From assembly GCA_031002005.1 (NCBI GenBank), contig JARYHS010013630.1, positions 32,265,504 through 32,329,503 of the forward strand: 64,000 bases of DNA, read 5' to 3'. The translations under genes were made by a program, and so were the position numbers. Of the stretch, positions 34,600 through 46,545 are shown piece by piece (position 1 is the stretch's first letter; each line of letters starts with the position of its first letter). Below the pieces are notes generated by a model. It did not search any database. It was given only the letters and a program-made list of their open reading frames with translations, and had not been told where the DNA came from. The DNA comes from Vandiemenella viatica. Its lineage: Eukaryota > Arthropoda > Insecta > Orthoptera > Morabidae.

Positions 34600-36340
34600 T
34601 ACGCGCTATCACTTTAAGTACCAAATTCCGAAAAATTCTTAATTTATGATTTTACATAACTGGAGACTTAATCTTTAAAACGATATGATATTTATCGATT
34701 TCGGCTAGGTATCGAAGAAGATGAATGGCTTGTAATTAAAATAAATAAAAAACAATAAAAAAACACGCTGTAGAAATAATATTGATACTTTTGCCTTTAA
34801 GGGTCGAATTCCAAAAAAAACTCTTTTATTAAATATGTTATGACCAAAGCAGCCCCCTTGATCTTTAAAATGATACCTCACTTGTCGATTTCGGTTAGTA
34901 ATCAAGCGAGGTAAAAAATAAAATAAAAAAAAGTTCTAGAAATTATGATTTTTTGCCCCTTAAGGGTTGAATTTGGAGAAAGTTTTTTCTTAAAATATGA
35001 TGTGACCAAAGCGGATAATTTAATATTTAAAATGATACCTCATTTATTAATTTCGGTTGGGTATCGAGGGAAATAAATAGCTCGTGACAGAAAAATGCGT
35101 TGTAGAAATATTAATACTTTTGCCCTCTAACGTGAGAATTTTGTAAAATTTCTTTCTTAAAATGTGGTGTAACGGAACCTAAGACCTTACGATACCTCGT
35201 TTATCAATTTTGTTTAATTTTGAAGGGAGATAAATGACTCGAGACACAAAAAACGCATTTTAGAAATACTGATATTTGTGCCCTTTAAGAGCTCAATTCA
35301 GAAAAATTCATTTCTTAAAATGTGGTGTTACCACAGTGGAAACCTTAATTTTTAGAATGATACCACATTTATCTATTTCGGTTAGATATTAATGGAGATA
35401 AATGGCTCGTGACACAAAAATGCGTTGTATAACTATTTATACTTTTCCCCATTAAGGGTTAAATTTAAAAAAATATATCTGTCTTAATATATGATGTCAC
35501 CAAAGCTGAGTCTTTCCTCTTCATATTCCTACTTCATTTATCGATTTTGGTTAGATATCCAGGGAGATAAATGGCTTGAAACACAAAAAACGCATTTTAG
35601 AAAAACTGACATTTCTGCCTTTTAAGGGTCGAATTACGAAAAATTCCTTCTTAAAATGTAATGTTACCACGGCGGAGACCTTAGTATTTAATATGATACC
35701 TTATTTATCTATATCGATTAGATATCAAGGGAGATAAATAGCTCGTGACACAAAAATGCATTGTAGAACCATTTACACTTTTTCTCTTTAAGGGTTGAAT
35801 TCCAAAAAACTTCTTTCTTAAAATATGATTTCACCAAATCTACGACATTACTACTCATAATCTTACTTGATTCATGGATTTTGGTTAGATATCCATGGAG
35901 ATAAATGGCGGAGACATCAGTCTTTAATATAATACCTTTAATATAATACCTCATTTATCTGTATCGGTTATATATGAAGTGAGATAAATGGTTCGTTACA
36001 CAAAAACGTATTGCAAAAATATTCATACTTTTGCCCTTTAAGGGCTTAGTATATATTATAACGTCACTAAAGCGGAGATCTTAATCTTTAAAATGATACT
36101 TCATTAAACGATTTCAGATAGGTATCCAGGGAGATAAATGACTCGTAACACAGAAAACCGCATTTTAGACATATTGACATTTTTGCCCTTTAAGGGTCGA
36201 ATTCCGAAAATTTTGTTTCTTAAAATACGATATGACCAAAGTGGAGACCATAAGCTTTAAAATGACACCTCATTCATTGATTTCGGTTAAGTATGAAGGA
36301 AGATACTGGCTTGTGACAAAAAAATACCTTATATAAATAA
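34600..36340 (+). repeat. ~168-bp satellite array, about ten units, two alternating unit types
   Basis: The word GGGAGATAAATGGCTCGTGA and its variants recur near 34714, 34903, 35065, 35222, 35391, 35559, 35727, 35895, 35978, 36128 and 36296. Most intervals are 168 bp. One unit (35895-35978) has an internal deletion. Between 35222 and 35895 units alternate between a type with AACGCATTTTAGAAA and a type with ATGCGTTGTAGAA, giving a ~336-bp dimeric period. There is no coding. Confidence 0.95.
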
Positions 36341-36596
36341 TATATATGTTTGATATGAGGCAGCTGGGCAGCAAATCGAACATTTGCCTCAGCTACAACG
36401 CTAGACAGAGCGCTTAAAGAGGGAGCAGTCATCGGGACAATTGTTCCACCAAACTGGACGTTCACACAGTTAACACTTAATTGGTGCCTACAATTGGTTC
36501 ACTCCCGAAAGAAATCACAGATTTTGGTCTAGCACATAGTAAAGGATATACTGTATATTGTTATTATCACTTAGCACAATACGAAACAAATTTAAC

Positions 36597-36644
<48 letters not shown>

Positions 36645-37202
36645 ATCATGTCAAACGCTTATTTCATATCTCTGTAATGCGAAATGCGGCTCTAAGCATT
36701 TCATGTGTGAAAGATCCACTTCCCTGTTTGCTTCTCTAGCGCAGTACTCGAGAAGTCATTTTTTTTTTTTTTTTAAGAGATGTGTCATACCCACGCACTT
36801 AAAACATTTATATCTCGAAATTAAAATTTTGTTTCACTAATGTAATATGATCGTCGGAAGGTACCGCCACGAGAAGAATAAATCGATTAATGTTGAACAA
36901 ATGCCGGTTAAAAAACTTGCAAATGAGAAAAAGAAATGATGCATACTGTTTGTTTTTATTTTACATCTATACTCTGAAACTGACAGGAAAGTGAGAGAAC
37001 TAATCTCTCACCTGCGCATTCAAATCCATAATGTCACAAGGAAAAAAAGAATTCATGTAGGCATAGGTATCTTATTTTCCTAGTCTAATCTGTTCATTCA
37101 TTATGACCCATGTGAGTTGGTGGGAGAATTATTTCACTGCATTCGTAAATAACGGAAGTTGTTTGCATGTTAATCAATGAATTTATGCTGAAACTACGCC
37201 AT
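36341..37202. other. No recognisable gene; 44-base poly-A
   Basis: A run of 44 A at 36599-36642 could be the tail of a retrotransposed copy, but no body was recognised upstream. Otherwise AT-rich and non-coding. Confidence 0.4.
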
Positions 37203-37694
37203 GGGCGTATCCAGTGAGGGGCAGAGGGGGGCTGCAGCCCCCCCCCCACTAGAAGAAAAATTAAGATGCCTTCAGTAGGCTTCGACGAGTGAAGAGCAGG
37301 CTCAGGAGCACTTTGGGAGAGAAAGATTGACTGGATTATGCCTGATGATTGTGCATCGAAATTTCAAGACAAAACACCATGAGATATTGACAAACCAAAT
37401 TATTGACATTTTTTTCTGAAAATCCGAGACGATTAACGTTTACATAAAAAACTAACCGACTCACGATCTTAATTAACTACATAGTACGTCCTTGGATTAA
37501 GTGGTTCGATTACTATATTAATCAATAATAAAAATAGTTTCCTCAATAGGTTTGAGTTTCATTTTGTAAGAAATCTTTATGTTTCAGTCCCCCACCACAC
37601 TTCGTCGAAACCAGTATGAGTTACCCCCCACCCCTTCCCCCACCCCAGTTCAAATCCTGCCCCCCTCTAGTTCTGATCCTGGATACGCCCTTGG
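37203..37694. mobile_element. Terminal-inverted-repeat MITE with C-rich ends
   Basis: Starts GGGCGTATCCAG and ends CTGGATACGCCC(TTGG). Both sides are flanked by ACTACGCCAT (37193-37202 and 37695-37704), an exact 10-bp repeat. If CCA(A/T)GG is counted as part of the element, the duplication is 6 bp instead. Inner G- and C-runs can pair. No coding. Superfamily not assigned. Confidence 0.75.
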
Positions 37695-37979
37695 ACTACG
37701 CCATCTGTATTTCAGAGAATGTCACCTCAATTTCAGTATTTTGTATTTAAGCAACGTAGGAACATAGCTCTAAAGTTAAATCATGATTTATTCGCTAAGA
37801 CAAATTACATATAACTTAACAAGATTGCCATTGACGTCCACCATCCATACCTTGCGCACAATATCAACTTATTATTGTATGAGTGTATATGACGGTTAGT
37901 TTATCGCGGTCTGCGTGAGGAAAAAGAAAATGAGAGGGTGAAAACCGCGTCCTACACTTGCAGTGTCGAATGGACTAAC

Positions 37980-38711
37980 CAGTGCTGCCAGCCACTTGGC
38001 TTTGAATATCCGCAGATGACCGCTAAAATTTTCGTAGATCGGGTACAAAAATCCGGAGACTCTCTAACTGAAAGACTGAAACAATAATTATTAAAGAGGG
38101 AGTCAAAATTAAGAATACTTTGTATTTCCCGTTCTTTAAAATTCGAAATACAAAATAATATTCTGCATTGAAAGTAAGAAATATCTCTGAACATGTTTTA
38201 TATAGCGTCACTTTCATCACTCCTGCTGCTGTGCCTACTCTCTTTTTTTTTACCATACATCATTTTCTGTTTTGATATTAAATTTAGCATATCTTCTGTA
38301 ACAGGAAATGTTAAAAACTGCGATCCCTGTGATTCTCGCATATTGGTTAAGCCTTCTCGGAAGGCACTGCTTTGTAAGCCGTGCCAACGAGCATGTCACC
38401 GTGCATAAAGAGTGCGCCGACAGTTCTGTATTGCGGTCTTTTAAGATCTATAAAATCTATTATCGAACAAAATATGAGCTTTATTTCAATCGTTGGTTCA
38501 CACGAGGGGTTGCAAGGAAACGATTCACTATTATTGACAAATCTGTAATGCATTAACACTACACGCTCAAAGTTTAACAAAACACCAACATAAGGAAAAA
38601 TCAACAAATAATAAAAGTAGCAAAAATCCGCGGATATTTTAATAAAATCCGAAAATCCTAAGTTCTTATAAAAATTCGTACATCTACGAATCCGTAGAAT
38701 TGGCAACTCTG
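37980..38711. mobile_element. Non-autonomous hAT element, 732 bp, with 8-bp duplication
   Basis: The 5' end CAGTGCTGCCAG and the 3' end TTGGCAACTCTG (complement CAGAGTTGCCAA) form hAT-type inverted repeats. An exact 8-bp duplication, GGACTAAC, flanks the element (37972-37979 and 38712-38719). Subterminal sequences also pair (ATATCCGCAGATGACCGC near the left, tccgcggatattttaat near the right). No transposase was seen. Confidence 0.9.
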
Positions 38712-39124
38712 GGACTAACACCGCAGACGTGGTGCCTGATGAAAATTTCTTCAACAATCGGCATTCGCTATGACCACCCTGACAATTAGGATAATCGAGT
38801 ACTTTTCGCAGCTAGCATATTTCTTGACATGTCTCAGTACTGTAGTCTGATTTAGCACAGAATTCAAATTGTTGTTTTAAGCTACGTACATCAGTGTAAG
38901 CGCGGCGTCGACATCAGTAGTTAAGTCTGTGTCATGAAGCGGTCAGCTCACAATCAGTACGGAAAAATCTGTTTCAACAGTGAAGTCAGTAAATACACAG
39001 ATAAGAGACTAAAAGTACTGTTTCGACCTAGTTGTGAATTGATTTTATAAAAATATGGTGTAAACTGCAATAATAATACTTTAATTCTACCCAAAAAAAA
39101 AGTAAAACGACAAACTGCTGTAAC

Positions 39125-39369
39125 TCTTTTTTTTTTTTTTTTTTTTTTGGCCACGTCGACGGCTAAGGCCATTAGAGGCGGGATGGGACTGGGGCAAGGA
39201 ACGGGAAGGAATCCGGCCATGGCCTTTTGAAGGAAGCATTCCGGCATTCGCCTGGAGTGATTTGGGGAAACCATGGAAAACCCAAATCTGGATGCCCGGA
39301 CGGGGATTCGAACCGGCGTCCTCCCGAATGCGAGGCCAGAACGTTAACCGTTCACCCACCACTCTCGGT
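39125..39369 (-). mobile_element. SINE-1 copy, full length, with 11-bp duplication
   Basis: Poly-T (the tail) at about 39127-39148, then the body and head in reverse, with box B as GGGGATTCGAACCGGCG. It is flanked by ACTGCTGTAAC at 39114-39124 and 39370-39380. A well-preserved copy. Confidence 0.95.
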
Positions 39370-39484
39370 ACTGCTGTAACAAAGACAGTGTGTACTCAGA
39401 TTGTACCGTGGCGTCATCGCTTTATTTGGAACGTAAATCATTTTATCACTGCGCGCTTACTTGCAGTGAAGTGATACTAAATCT

Positions 39485-39620
39485 TACTATGGCCTTAGCC
39501 TCGTCGACATCGAGGTCTTTTAGAGGCGACAAATGATTGGAACAGTAAGGAATTCGGCCATCTTTTCAAGGAACCGTCTTGGCATTAGTCTTAACTGATT
39601 TTGGGAAACCGAAAGAAGCG
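39485..39620 (-). mobile_element. SINE-1 copy, head missing
   Basis: CCTCGTCGACATCGAGGTCT and AAGGAATTCGGCCATC, then GGGAAACCGAA. The copy stops before the tRNA-like head. Confidence 0.75.
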
Positions 39621-39777
39621 GTTATTTTTCTGGTGTGGTAGAAATAATGAGTTTTCCATAAATAAATTCCAAACTATTTGACTGCTGCCTCACCACCAAG
39701 GTTTTATTGCTGAATTAAATGCAAGCTGCAAAATCCAGCAATTGTGGCTTTTAATTAGAAATTATTGTTATTATTAT

Positions 39778-40682
39778 TAATTTTAATTGCAACGGAGCTA
39801 ACGCTCCAATGGCATTTCCCCTTGACATCTAATTATCCCTTTTTATATATATATATTTAATTTCACTTATAATTGGAGTGTTAAATTCCTCCCCCATTTA
39901 CTTTTCCAATTTACAAATTTTAAATACCTTAAGCATTTTGGTAAATTATTCATCACTTCAATTGGTAATTTGTTTCAATCCCTGACACCCTTACTAACAA
40001 AATAAAAGTTTCCCACTCACTTATGCATGAAATCGAGAGCAAGATTGTGGTCATAGTAGCTTTTTACCTTCCATGCATTATTCCTAATTCTTTGACCAAT
40101 ATCCCTCCAAGCCCCGTCATCAACATACGCCATATACATTCCCAGCATTCTTTTCACCCTCCTCCTTTCCTCCAGTGAGTCCCAATGCAGCTCCTTTATC
40201 ATATCAGTTACTAACTGAATCCTGCGATAATTTTCAAAAATAAATCTAGTTGCTCTTCTTTGCACACCTTCCAACTCCTTTATTTAATAACCAAAATGTG
40301 GGGGCCAAACAACACCACCATATTCAACCAATGGTCTGACCAAAGTTTTGTAACCCAACTCCCTAACTTCTCTGGTACATCCTCTCATCACCCTCTCCAG
40401 TAAATGAAGAATTTTTGTAACCTTTCCCTACCACCTACCCAATGTGCTCTCTCCAGGTTTTTTTTTTTCCCCCCCAAACGTTATGCCAAGATCTTTACAC
40501 TTAAAGCTTTCAAAAAACAATTCTGACCTCACCCTACAATCATAATTAACCTTTCGTTTTTTTTATCTGTGTAGGTAATAAGCTGACTCTTCTTGGGAAT
40601 TTATCTTCATTCATGTTGACTAACCTATTTAGATATTCAATCCAGGTCACCTTGCAGCTGTTCAAAGTCTTCACCTGTTTGA
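39778..40682 (-). mobile_element. LINE-A copy, 3' 0.9 kb
   Basis: Minus strand: reads through K-S-Q-L-I-T-type sequence, L-V-E-Y-G-G-V-V-W-P, then M-E-G-V-Q-R-R-A-T-R-F-I-F-E-N-Y-R-R-I-Q and the C-terminal tail. It ends at the palindrome (complement of GGAGCTAACGCTCC, 39794-39807). Several stops and shifts are present. Confidence 0.85.
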
Positions 40683-42289
40683 GTATTTAAAAAGCAGGAA
40701 AATACTTTTAATGGCACAGTACAAATAACTTGTTTAGGTCACTGCATGGCCTGTGCAGCGATTCAACCAGTAGTATTACGACTCATTCGGTTGGTGAGGT
40801 GAAGAAGGCCGTGCAGGTGCTGCCCTTATCGATTGGTGCCTGCTGCGACCGCCAGTTGCGTGGGCGTCTGTTACCTCTGACAGCTCAACACGCTGTCTTC
40901 ATGCAACATCTCGACAACAGTAATTAGTAAAATTCCCAAACAACAATCAAAGCAATTATTAACATCACAACTTCCGGAATGATACTCTGTAGATTATCCT
41001 GTGTATACGGGATTGTGACAGTGAATAAGGTAAAAGAAAGATGTCTTCAGATCCGAAACATCGTTTACATTTCCCAAAAACCGCACGGCCAGTACCTATG
41101 GCAGCATCAATTCTTAGATTAAAGTTTATAATTAGCCTTGATTCCCCCATTCGCAGGTTACGCTGCAGAAAAGTGAAATATCTGCGTCCAGATTAGCATA
41201 AAAACACTATAGCTGGAATCTTGTGGATGAACTGAATAGCTCAGTTGTAACTGGATGCCTGAAAGCTCTCGACCGTTCTCTTCGGTTACTAAGGCTAATG
41301 AATATCATCTTGAACAGCTTCACTGTGACATCACGAAAATCTGGACACTTCTAAAACTAGAACACAAAGCAGCAAATGAAATTCTGGCATTGTAGCTAAC
41401 ATAAGAAGACAGCGCTGAATTTTACTCACAGGAGAATTCTGGTATTCTTCAAACTTAACAAGAGATAAGTGTACGTAGGGGAGGATTTGACGATTCATCA
41501 TTCTAAGGTAAGATTTTAAGTTTTAACCCTTCCTACAGTTGCAAATAATTAATATTTCTTCTTCTTAAGTCACCTTCTCCTATTGGATGTTGGCGGTCCA
41601 CATAGCTAGCTAGCATATTTCAACTGCAAGAAATTTTTAAGTCTGAAAGATTTGATAAAATGTATGTCAACATCATGCTCCAGTCAATACGCTAATATTC
41701 CGCAAATCAGTAAATTAAGCTTAATACGCATTGGTGTATGTATGAAGAACTTTATTATGTAACCACGAATATGTAATAGGCGAATTTCTTGGATATTTAT
41801 CACAGTCAAGAAATAGGACATTAACTTCCCTGCTTTATGTAGGATTACGCCCCTTGCTTCCTTTAGAATAGAATTTCAGCGAAGAAAATCTAGCAAATTT
41901 GTTTAACTTTAATATTTGAAATTAAATCGAAGTTACAAACGATTTTTCCCTTTTCCTAGCGTCTGGTGTTAAAATAGTTACGTGTCGTCTCACGTCAACT
42001 AAGAGCATTCCACGTTGTTATACGTTTGAGTTAGATAACTTCCATACTTTTCACAGTAGTATAAAATAAATTAGGACAATTTTCTTGCTCTCGGGCACAA
42101 CAGAACTCACTCATTCATTTCCCTTCTCTGAGCGAGGCTGGACTGGAACAATAAGCTCTACAGTTCTCTTTTGCAGCTTCGATTAGACAGAAACAAATGC
42201 TTGTGCGAAACGAAATCTTCCTATATAAAATTATACGAAAATTGAGAAAATTCTCTTTTTTACCACAATTAACAGAGAATTCCATGTAA
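40683..42289. other. No recognisable gene
   Basis: Includes a CG-richer 150 bp at 40750-40900 in which no domain was recognised. The remainder is AT-rich. Confidence 0.4.
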
Positions 42290-42611
42290 GGGAGCGTGCA
42301 TAAACCACGTAGCTCCATTTTGGCCTCCTGTGAACCCCCCTCCCCCCCCCCCACGTAGCTTTTAGCTTTTTCCCCTTTTGATTGCAGAAGACATTTTGTA
42401 CTGTTTTGTCTTGTCAGACTATTGACGGAAATAAATATTCACATGCTGTTGTGAGTTCTGTTCCTCATTTTAACTGTGAAAAATGTTATGTAAGGAAAGC
42501 TAGATTGCCTGGCTCTGAACCCCCCCTCCCTCCCCCCACGTAGCCCAGTGTAGCCTTCCAGCCCCCCCTCTCCCACCCATGAATCGAGCAACGTAGTTTG
42601 TGCACGGTCCC
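42290..42611. mobile_element. MITE-X copy 1
   Basis: Ends GGGAGCGTGCATAAACCACG and its approximate complement (gtttgtgcacggtccc), 322 bp. It has C-rich patches inside each end and ACGTAGC words repeated near both ends. Related copies lie at 56573, 57503 and 59340. No coding. Confidence 0.85.
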
Positions 42612-43769
42612 TTTCGAAATACGACAAAATTTTATTTGTTCTCTCTTTAACTTGTTGGAGTATTAAGAATAGTTGTTGATAATAGATGCAGAACTAACAC
42701 GACTTACTTAAGAAAAGGTACATCCGTCATATTTAGAAAGCAACCGCTTCTATTGATGATTCAGTTATACGAAGAGAACGCAGGATACGGTACGCCTAAA
42801 GCAGGCGATTCCACAAAACATATACGGAGGAAACAAACAAATACTTCGCCAGTTTCATTAAAATACGAGGTGTCGCAAGTTTCTAGTGAATAATGGAAGA
42901 AGTTCGAGTAATGTTTAATTAGTTAAAACGCTAATACGGAAACAATGAATACGTAATAAGGCACCCTGAATAAAGACAAAGTTGAAAGAATTAATAGTCT
43001 TTCATAATTCAATGTATTCTGACGATAAAACATTCAAATCCGAATTATTTTCTTTGTTTTTTCAATAACGACCCTCGGCGAGAACCAAACGTAGCCAGCG
43101 GGAAAAGCGAGAGAAACTATGTACAGCAATGAAGACACGAGGAGAAGTTCGGAGCCAAATATTCCCTCAACTACCGCCACATTGGAGGTGGTCTGTCCAG
43201 CTGGAACCAGGCCAACAGCAGTGTTGTAGGAAGGCGTTTCGTCTATACAGAGACATAAATCAATATATTTAAGGACTGCACCGCTGTACACCGATACATT
43301 TTGAAGCTGCTGACAACATAGTGGTTAAAAATTAATCAAATAATGACTTAACCTGTACTGCTGAAGTAAGTATTTTTAATCAGTAATATTGGCTATAGTG
43401 AGGTGTTGACAATTGCAGCTGACCTGATTCGACAGTCGTTTAATTCCGTAATTCTGATTATAGTGAATGAAACTGAAGAAAAAGATACTGTACCCAGTGC
43501 AGTTCTAATCACGAACAAGTCTAAAAAAAAGTTCTACCTATGTAAGATATCAGCAGAAAATCATCTGCTTTAAAGATTTAAAGTACAGAACAGCTCGTGC
43601 AACTGATCCCAGTACTTTAGGGAATCAATCAGAAAACTGTTACACATTAAGTCGCTACTGTTTCGTTGTCTGACTACGCCTATGATGACCAATAATGGCA
43701 ATAATTCACATTTTCGCGTTATGTTTGGAACATTTTTATTGATAAGAACGAAGTTTTTTTCGTCGTAGT
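42612..43769. other. No recognisable gene
   Basis: AT-rich, with no long frame and no repeat that I could match elsewhere in the window. Confidence 0.4.
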
Positions 43770-43895
43770 AATTGATATAGTCTTCTCGGGAGACTAGCCG
43801 AGTAATCAAGATGGCGACGGAGTTTCATATCGCCGAAATATCGTGTAGAAACATTTTGATTACTCGGCTAGTCTCCCGAGAAGACTATATCAATT
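43770..43895. repeat. Perfect 40-bp inverted repeat around a hairpin motif (Penelope-type terminus)
   Basis: 43770-43809 and 43856-43895 are exact reverse complements over 40 bp. The 46-bp spacer contains a GGCGA/TCGCC stem (43813-43817 and 43830-43834) followed by GAAATATCGTG. The same spacer layout, in diverged form, occurs on the minus strand at 51.76-51.80 kb, again flanked by inverted CCGAGTAAT words. Confidence 0.85.
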
Positions 43896-44194
43896 TGTAT
43901 TGATGTTTACGTGGGCAAACCATTACGATTTCAAACTCCCAGAATGCGAAATACTTCGAAACTTACATAAATCGAAATTTCATGTTATTGTTTTGAGTAG
44001 TATATTCACAAAACGTAGTAGGGGAAAAAAATTATGATACATAAGGATTTCAAGACGGGTATAAGAAATTTGAAGTTTTGATGGTTGGATCGAAATTGTA
44101 ATCTTCGTTCTCTGCTTTCTTTTTTGTGTTCTAAAAACACCAGCGTTAATTAAGGATGACATAGCATAAGAGATACGGGTAAATACATTGAGCA

Positions 44195-44690
44195 ATTAAT
44201 TGGTAGGAAAAGGTTGCAAAATTCTCAATTTACTGGAGAGGCTGGAGAAGCTAGGCAATTGGGTTTAAAAACTTTGATCAGACCATTGACAATATGATCG
44301 TGTAGTTTGGATCTACATTTTGGGTATCAATTACAGGAGGTGGAGGGCGTGCAAAGATGAGCAACTAGATTTGTTTGACGAAATTATCGCATGTCTCAGT
44401 CAGTAACTGATATGGTAAACGAGCTGGACTGGGAGGAGGTTGAAAAGAGTTCTGGGAGGCTGGGAAGGATGTTGGTCGAAGAATTAGGAATAGTGCATAA
44501 AAGGGAGAAGATGACCATGACCATAAGCTGGCGCTCGATTTCTTGCATAAGGGAGTGGGAAAATTTTATTTTATGGCTATCAGGAATCGTAACAAATTAC
44601 CGAGTGATGTGATGAATAATTTATCAAAAACGCTGAAGTAATTTAGAATTAAAATCGCAAAAGTAGACGGGGAAGAAATTTAACACTCAC
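44195..44690 (+). mobile_element. LINE-A 3' fragment, without terminal palindrome
   Basis: GTAGGAAAAGGTTGCAAAAT and the following coding-end sequence match LINE-A. Recognisable but full of stops. The 3' end stops before the usual palindrome. Confidence 0.8.
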
Positions 44691-44855
44691 TCAAAGTATC
44701 TTTAATTTTTATATCTGAGCATTTCGTAATGATTTTAAATGATAATGTATTAATTCTGATTGTTTTTAATATGTTTTTAATTGTTTAAATATTGTTAAAG
44801 TTCGAGAAATATCTGTCGGAAGCCTTTGTAATGTTCTAGAACTTTCGATGAAACC

Positions 44856-44863
44856 TATATAAG
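44856..44863 (+). promoter_or_regulatory. TATA-box-like motif (possible promoter or solo-LTR)
   Basis: TATATAAG is followed ~30 bp on by GAGACTCAGAGACAGTTT, an initiator-like position. The surrounding ~230 bp (44793-45030) begins TGTTAAAGTTCGAG and could be a solo LTR. No coding follows directly and no second LTR was seen. Confidence 0.3.
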
Positions 44864-45427
44864 GCGAGCGGCAGAGACTCAGAGACAGTTTTACTTGGAC
44901 AGTATTTTGGACACAGTTTACACAAGGACACTGTTGAACGAACAGTTTTGGTAGTATTGTCTATGAAAGAAGTGTTGAATGTAATCGTTGGAGTTCGTGT
45001 TTATTTTTCAACCCAATACAACTCAATTTATCTCGAGCACTAAAAAAAATATTAAAAAATGCGGCGGGTGGACTGGATGCTAGAGGCTGGACGGGGAACT
45101 CTTGTCCCATGATTTTAAGTTTGCGGTCACTCCTCCGGCTGTTGAGATGAAAGACACCAGACGCCTGCTCTGTGTGCCTGCTACCTACGGCTCATTAGCC
45201 AGCTGATCGTCTCGCCGGGGTCGCCGACACTTCATTACGCACCACCTGCGCCGCTTAACCGTACGGCAACTTCGACGCACTGTCTTCCACAAAGTGACCA
45301 CAACAAGCACCTCAGTAAAAGCAATTAAGAACTGTAAAATCCACTGCCCGAGAGGAAACAACTTTTTTCCATTAAAGTAATTGTTTCGTAAAATTAATTT
45401 GGCTTTCCATGTATCAAAATAAATATA

Positions 45428-46543
45428 CACAGTCCAGTCACATTAATGTGACCAACACCTACTTTCGCCATCAACATGAAATAACCAATCACAGAAGGTA
45501 GGTGGCAGCACATTACAGTGGAGTGAATATAAAGGATGTCCTAGGGCATCGGAAAGCATTTCAATCGTTGGCGTAATGCAGAAACGTAGCGATTTACCCA
45601 ACGTCCAAAAGGGCATGATTATTGGCTTTCGGGCCAAGGGTGGAAGCATTTAGGAAACGGCTAATTTTGTGAACCGTTCACGTGCCGCCGTGGTGAAAGT
45701 ATACCGTGCATGGAAAAATAGCACTATTCAAAATAAGCGGCGTGGAACATGTGGTGCACCACGGGCTATAGATGACAGAGGCGAACGAAGGCTACGGAGA
45801 AGCGTTTGGGCAAATAGACGTGCAACTGTTGAGCAACTGACCGCCCAGATGAACCAAGGGGCTACCAGGAGTGTATCCTGTAACGGTTCAGCGAACGTTG
45901 CTGCGCGTGGGCCTCCGCAGCAGACGTCTGGTTAATGCACCTATGCTGACTGCTGTTCATCGGCGACGAAGGCTGGAATTTCCACGTCAGTACCGCAACT
46001 GGACGTCCACAGAGTGGTGACAGGTGGCTTTTTCCGATGAATCACGTTTTATGCTCCATCGGACAGATGGACGTGGCGCATACGGCGTGAAACGTCTGAA
46101 AGCAAACGACCTGCAAGGATCCAGGGTGGAGGAGGGAGCATTGTGGTTTTGGGAATGTTTTCCTGGAATTCACTGGGTGAACTCATTATTGTGGAAGGCA
46201 CGATGGATCAGCACAAGTACGTATCTGTCCTTGCAGACCATGTCCACCCCTACATGCGAATAATTTTTCCTCAGGATGATGGCATCTACCAGCAGGACAA
46301 TGCGAGGTATCATACAGCTCGCAGTGGTTCGAAGAGCACCAGGATGAGTTTACCTTACTCGCCTGGCCAGCCAACTCACCGGATTTCAACCCAATCGAGA
46401 ATCTGTGGGACCACCTCGATCGGGTTGTTCGCGCCATGGATCTTCAACCGCGTAATCCAGTGCACGCCTCGCAGCGGTCCGCTCTGCCAAAGGTGGGTAT
46501 TCTGGTTTTTGAGAGGTGGTCACATTAATGTGACTGGACTGTG
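45428..46543 (+). mobile_element. Tc1-like element, 1116 bp, inactive
   Basis: Inverted repeats starting CACAGTCCAGTCACATTAAT are identical over the first 27 bp at both ends, and TA dinucleotides flank both ends (45426-45427 and 46544-46545). The inside encodes a Tc1-type transposase: N-terminal K-G-M-I-I-G-F-R-A-K-G, F-S-D-E-S-R-F near 46032 (first Asp), Q-Q-D-N-A-R-Y-H near 46290 (second Asp) and S-P-D-F-N-P-I-E-N-L-W-D near 46378-46413 (Glu), consistent with DD34E. A stop at 45649-45651, a second stop (TGA) at 46018-46020 and several frameshifts break the gene. The element is almost full length for the group. Confidence 0.95.
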
Positions 46544-46545
46544 TA

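Noticed and set aside
34600..36340. CRISPR-like or other spaced repeat array
   Set aside because: Repeats are contiguous 168-bp units with gradual divergence, no spacers, in eukaryotic DNA; a satellite.
36599..36642. Processed pseudogene, from the 44-base poly-A run
   Set aside because: No coding or UTR-like sequence similar to a known gene lies upstream, and no flanking duplication was found.
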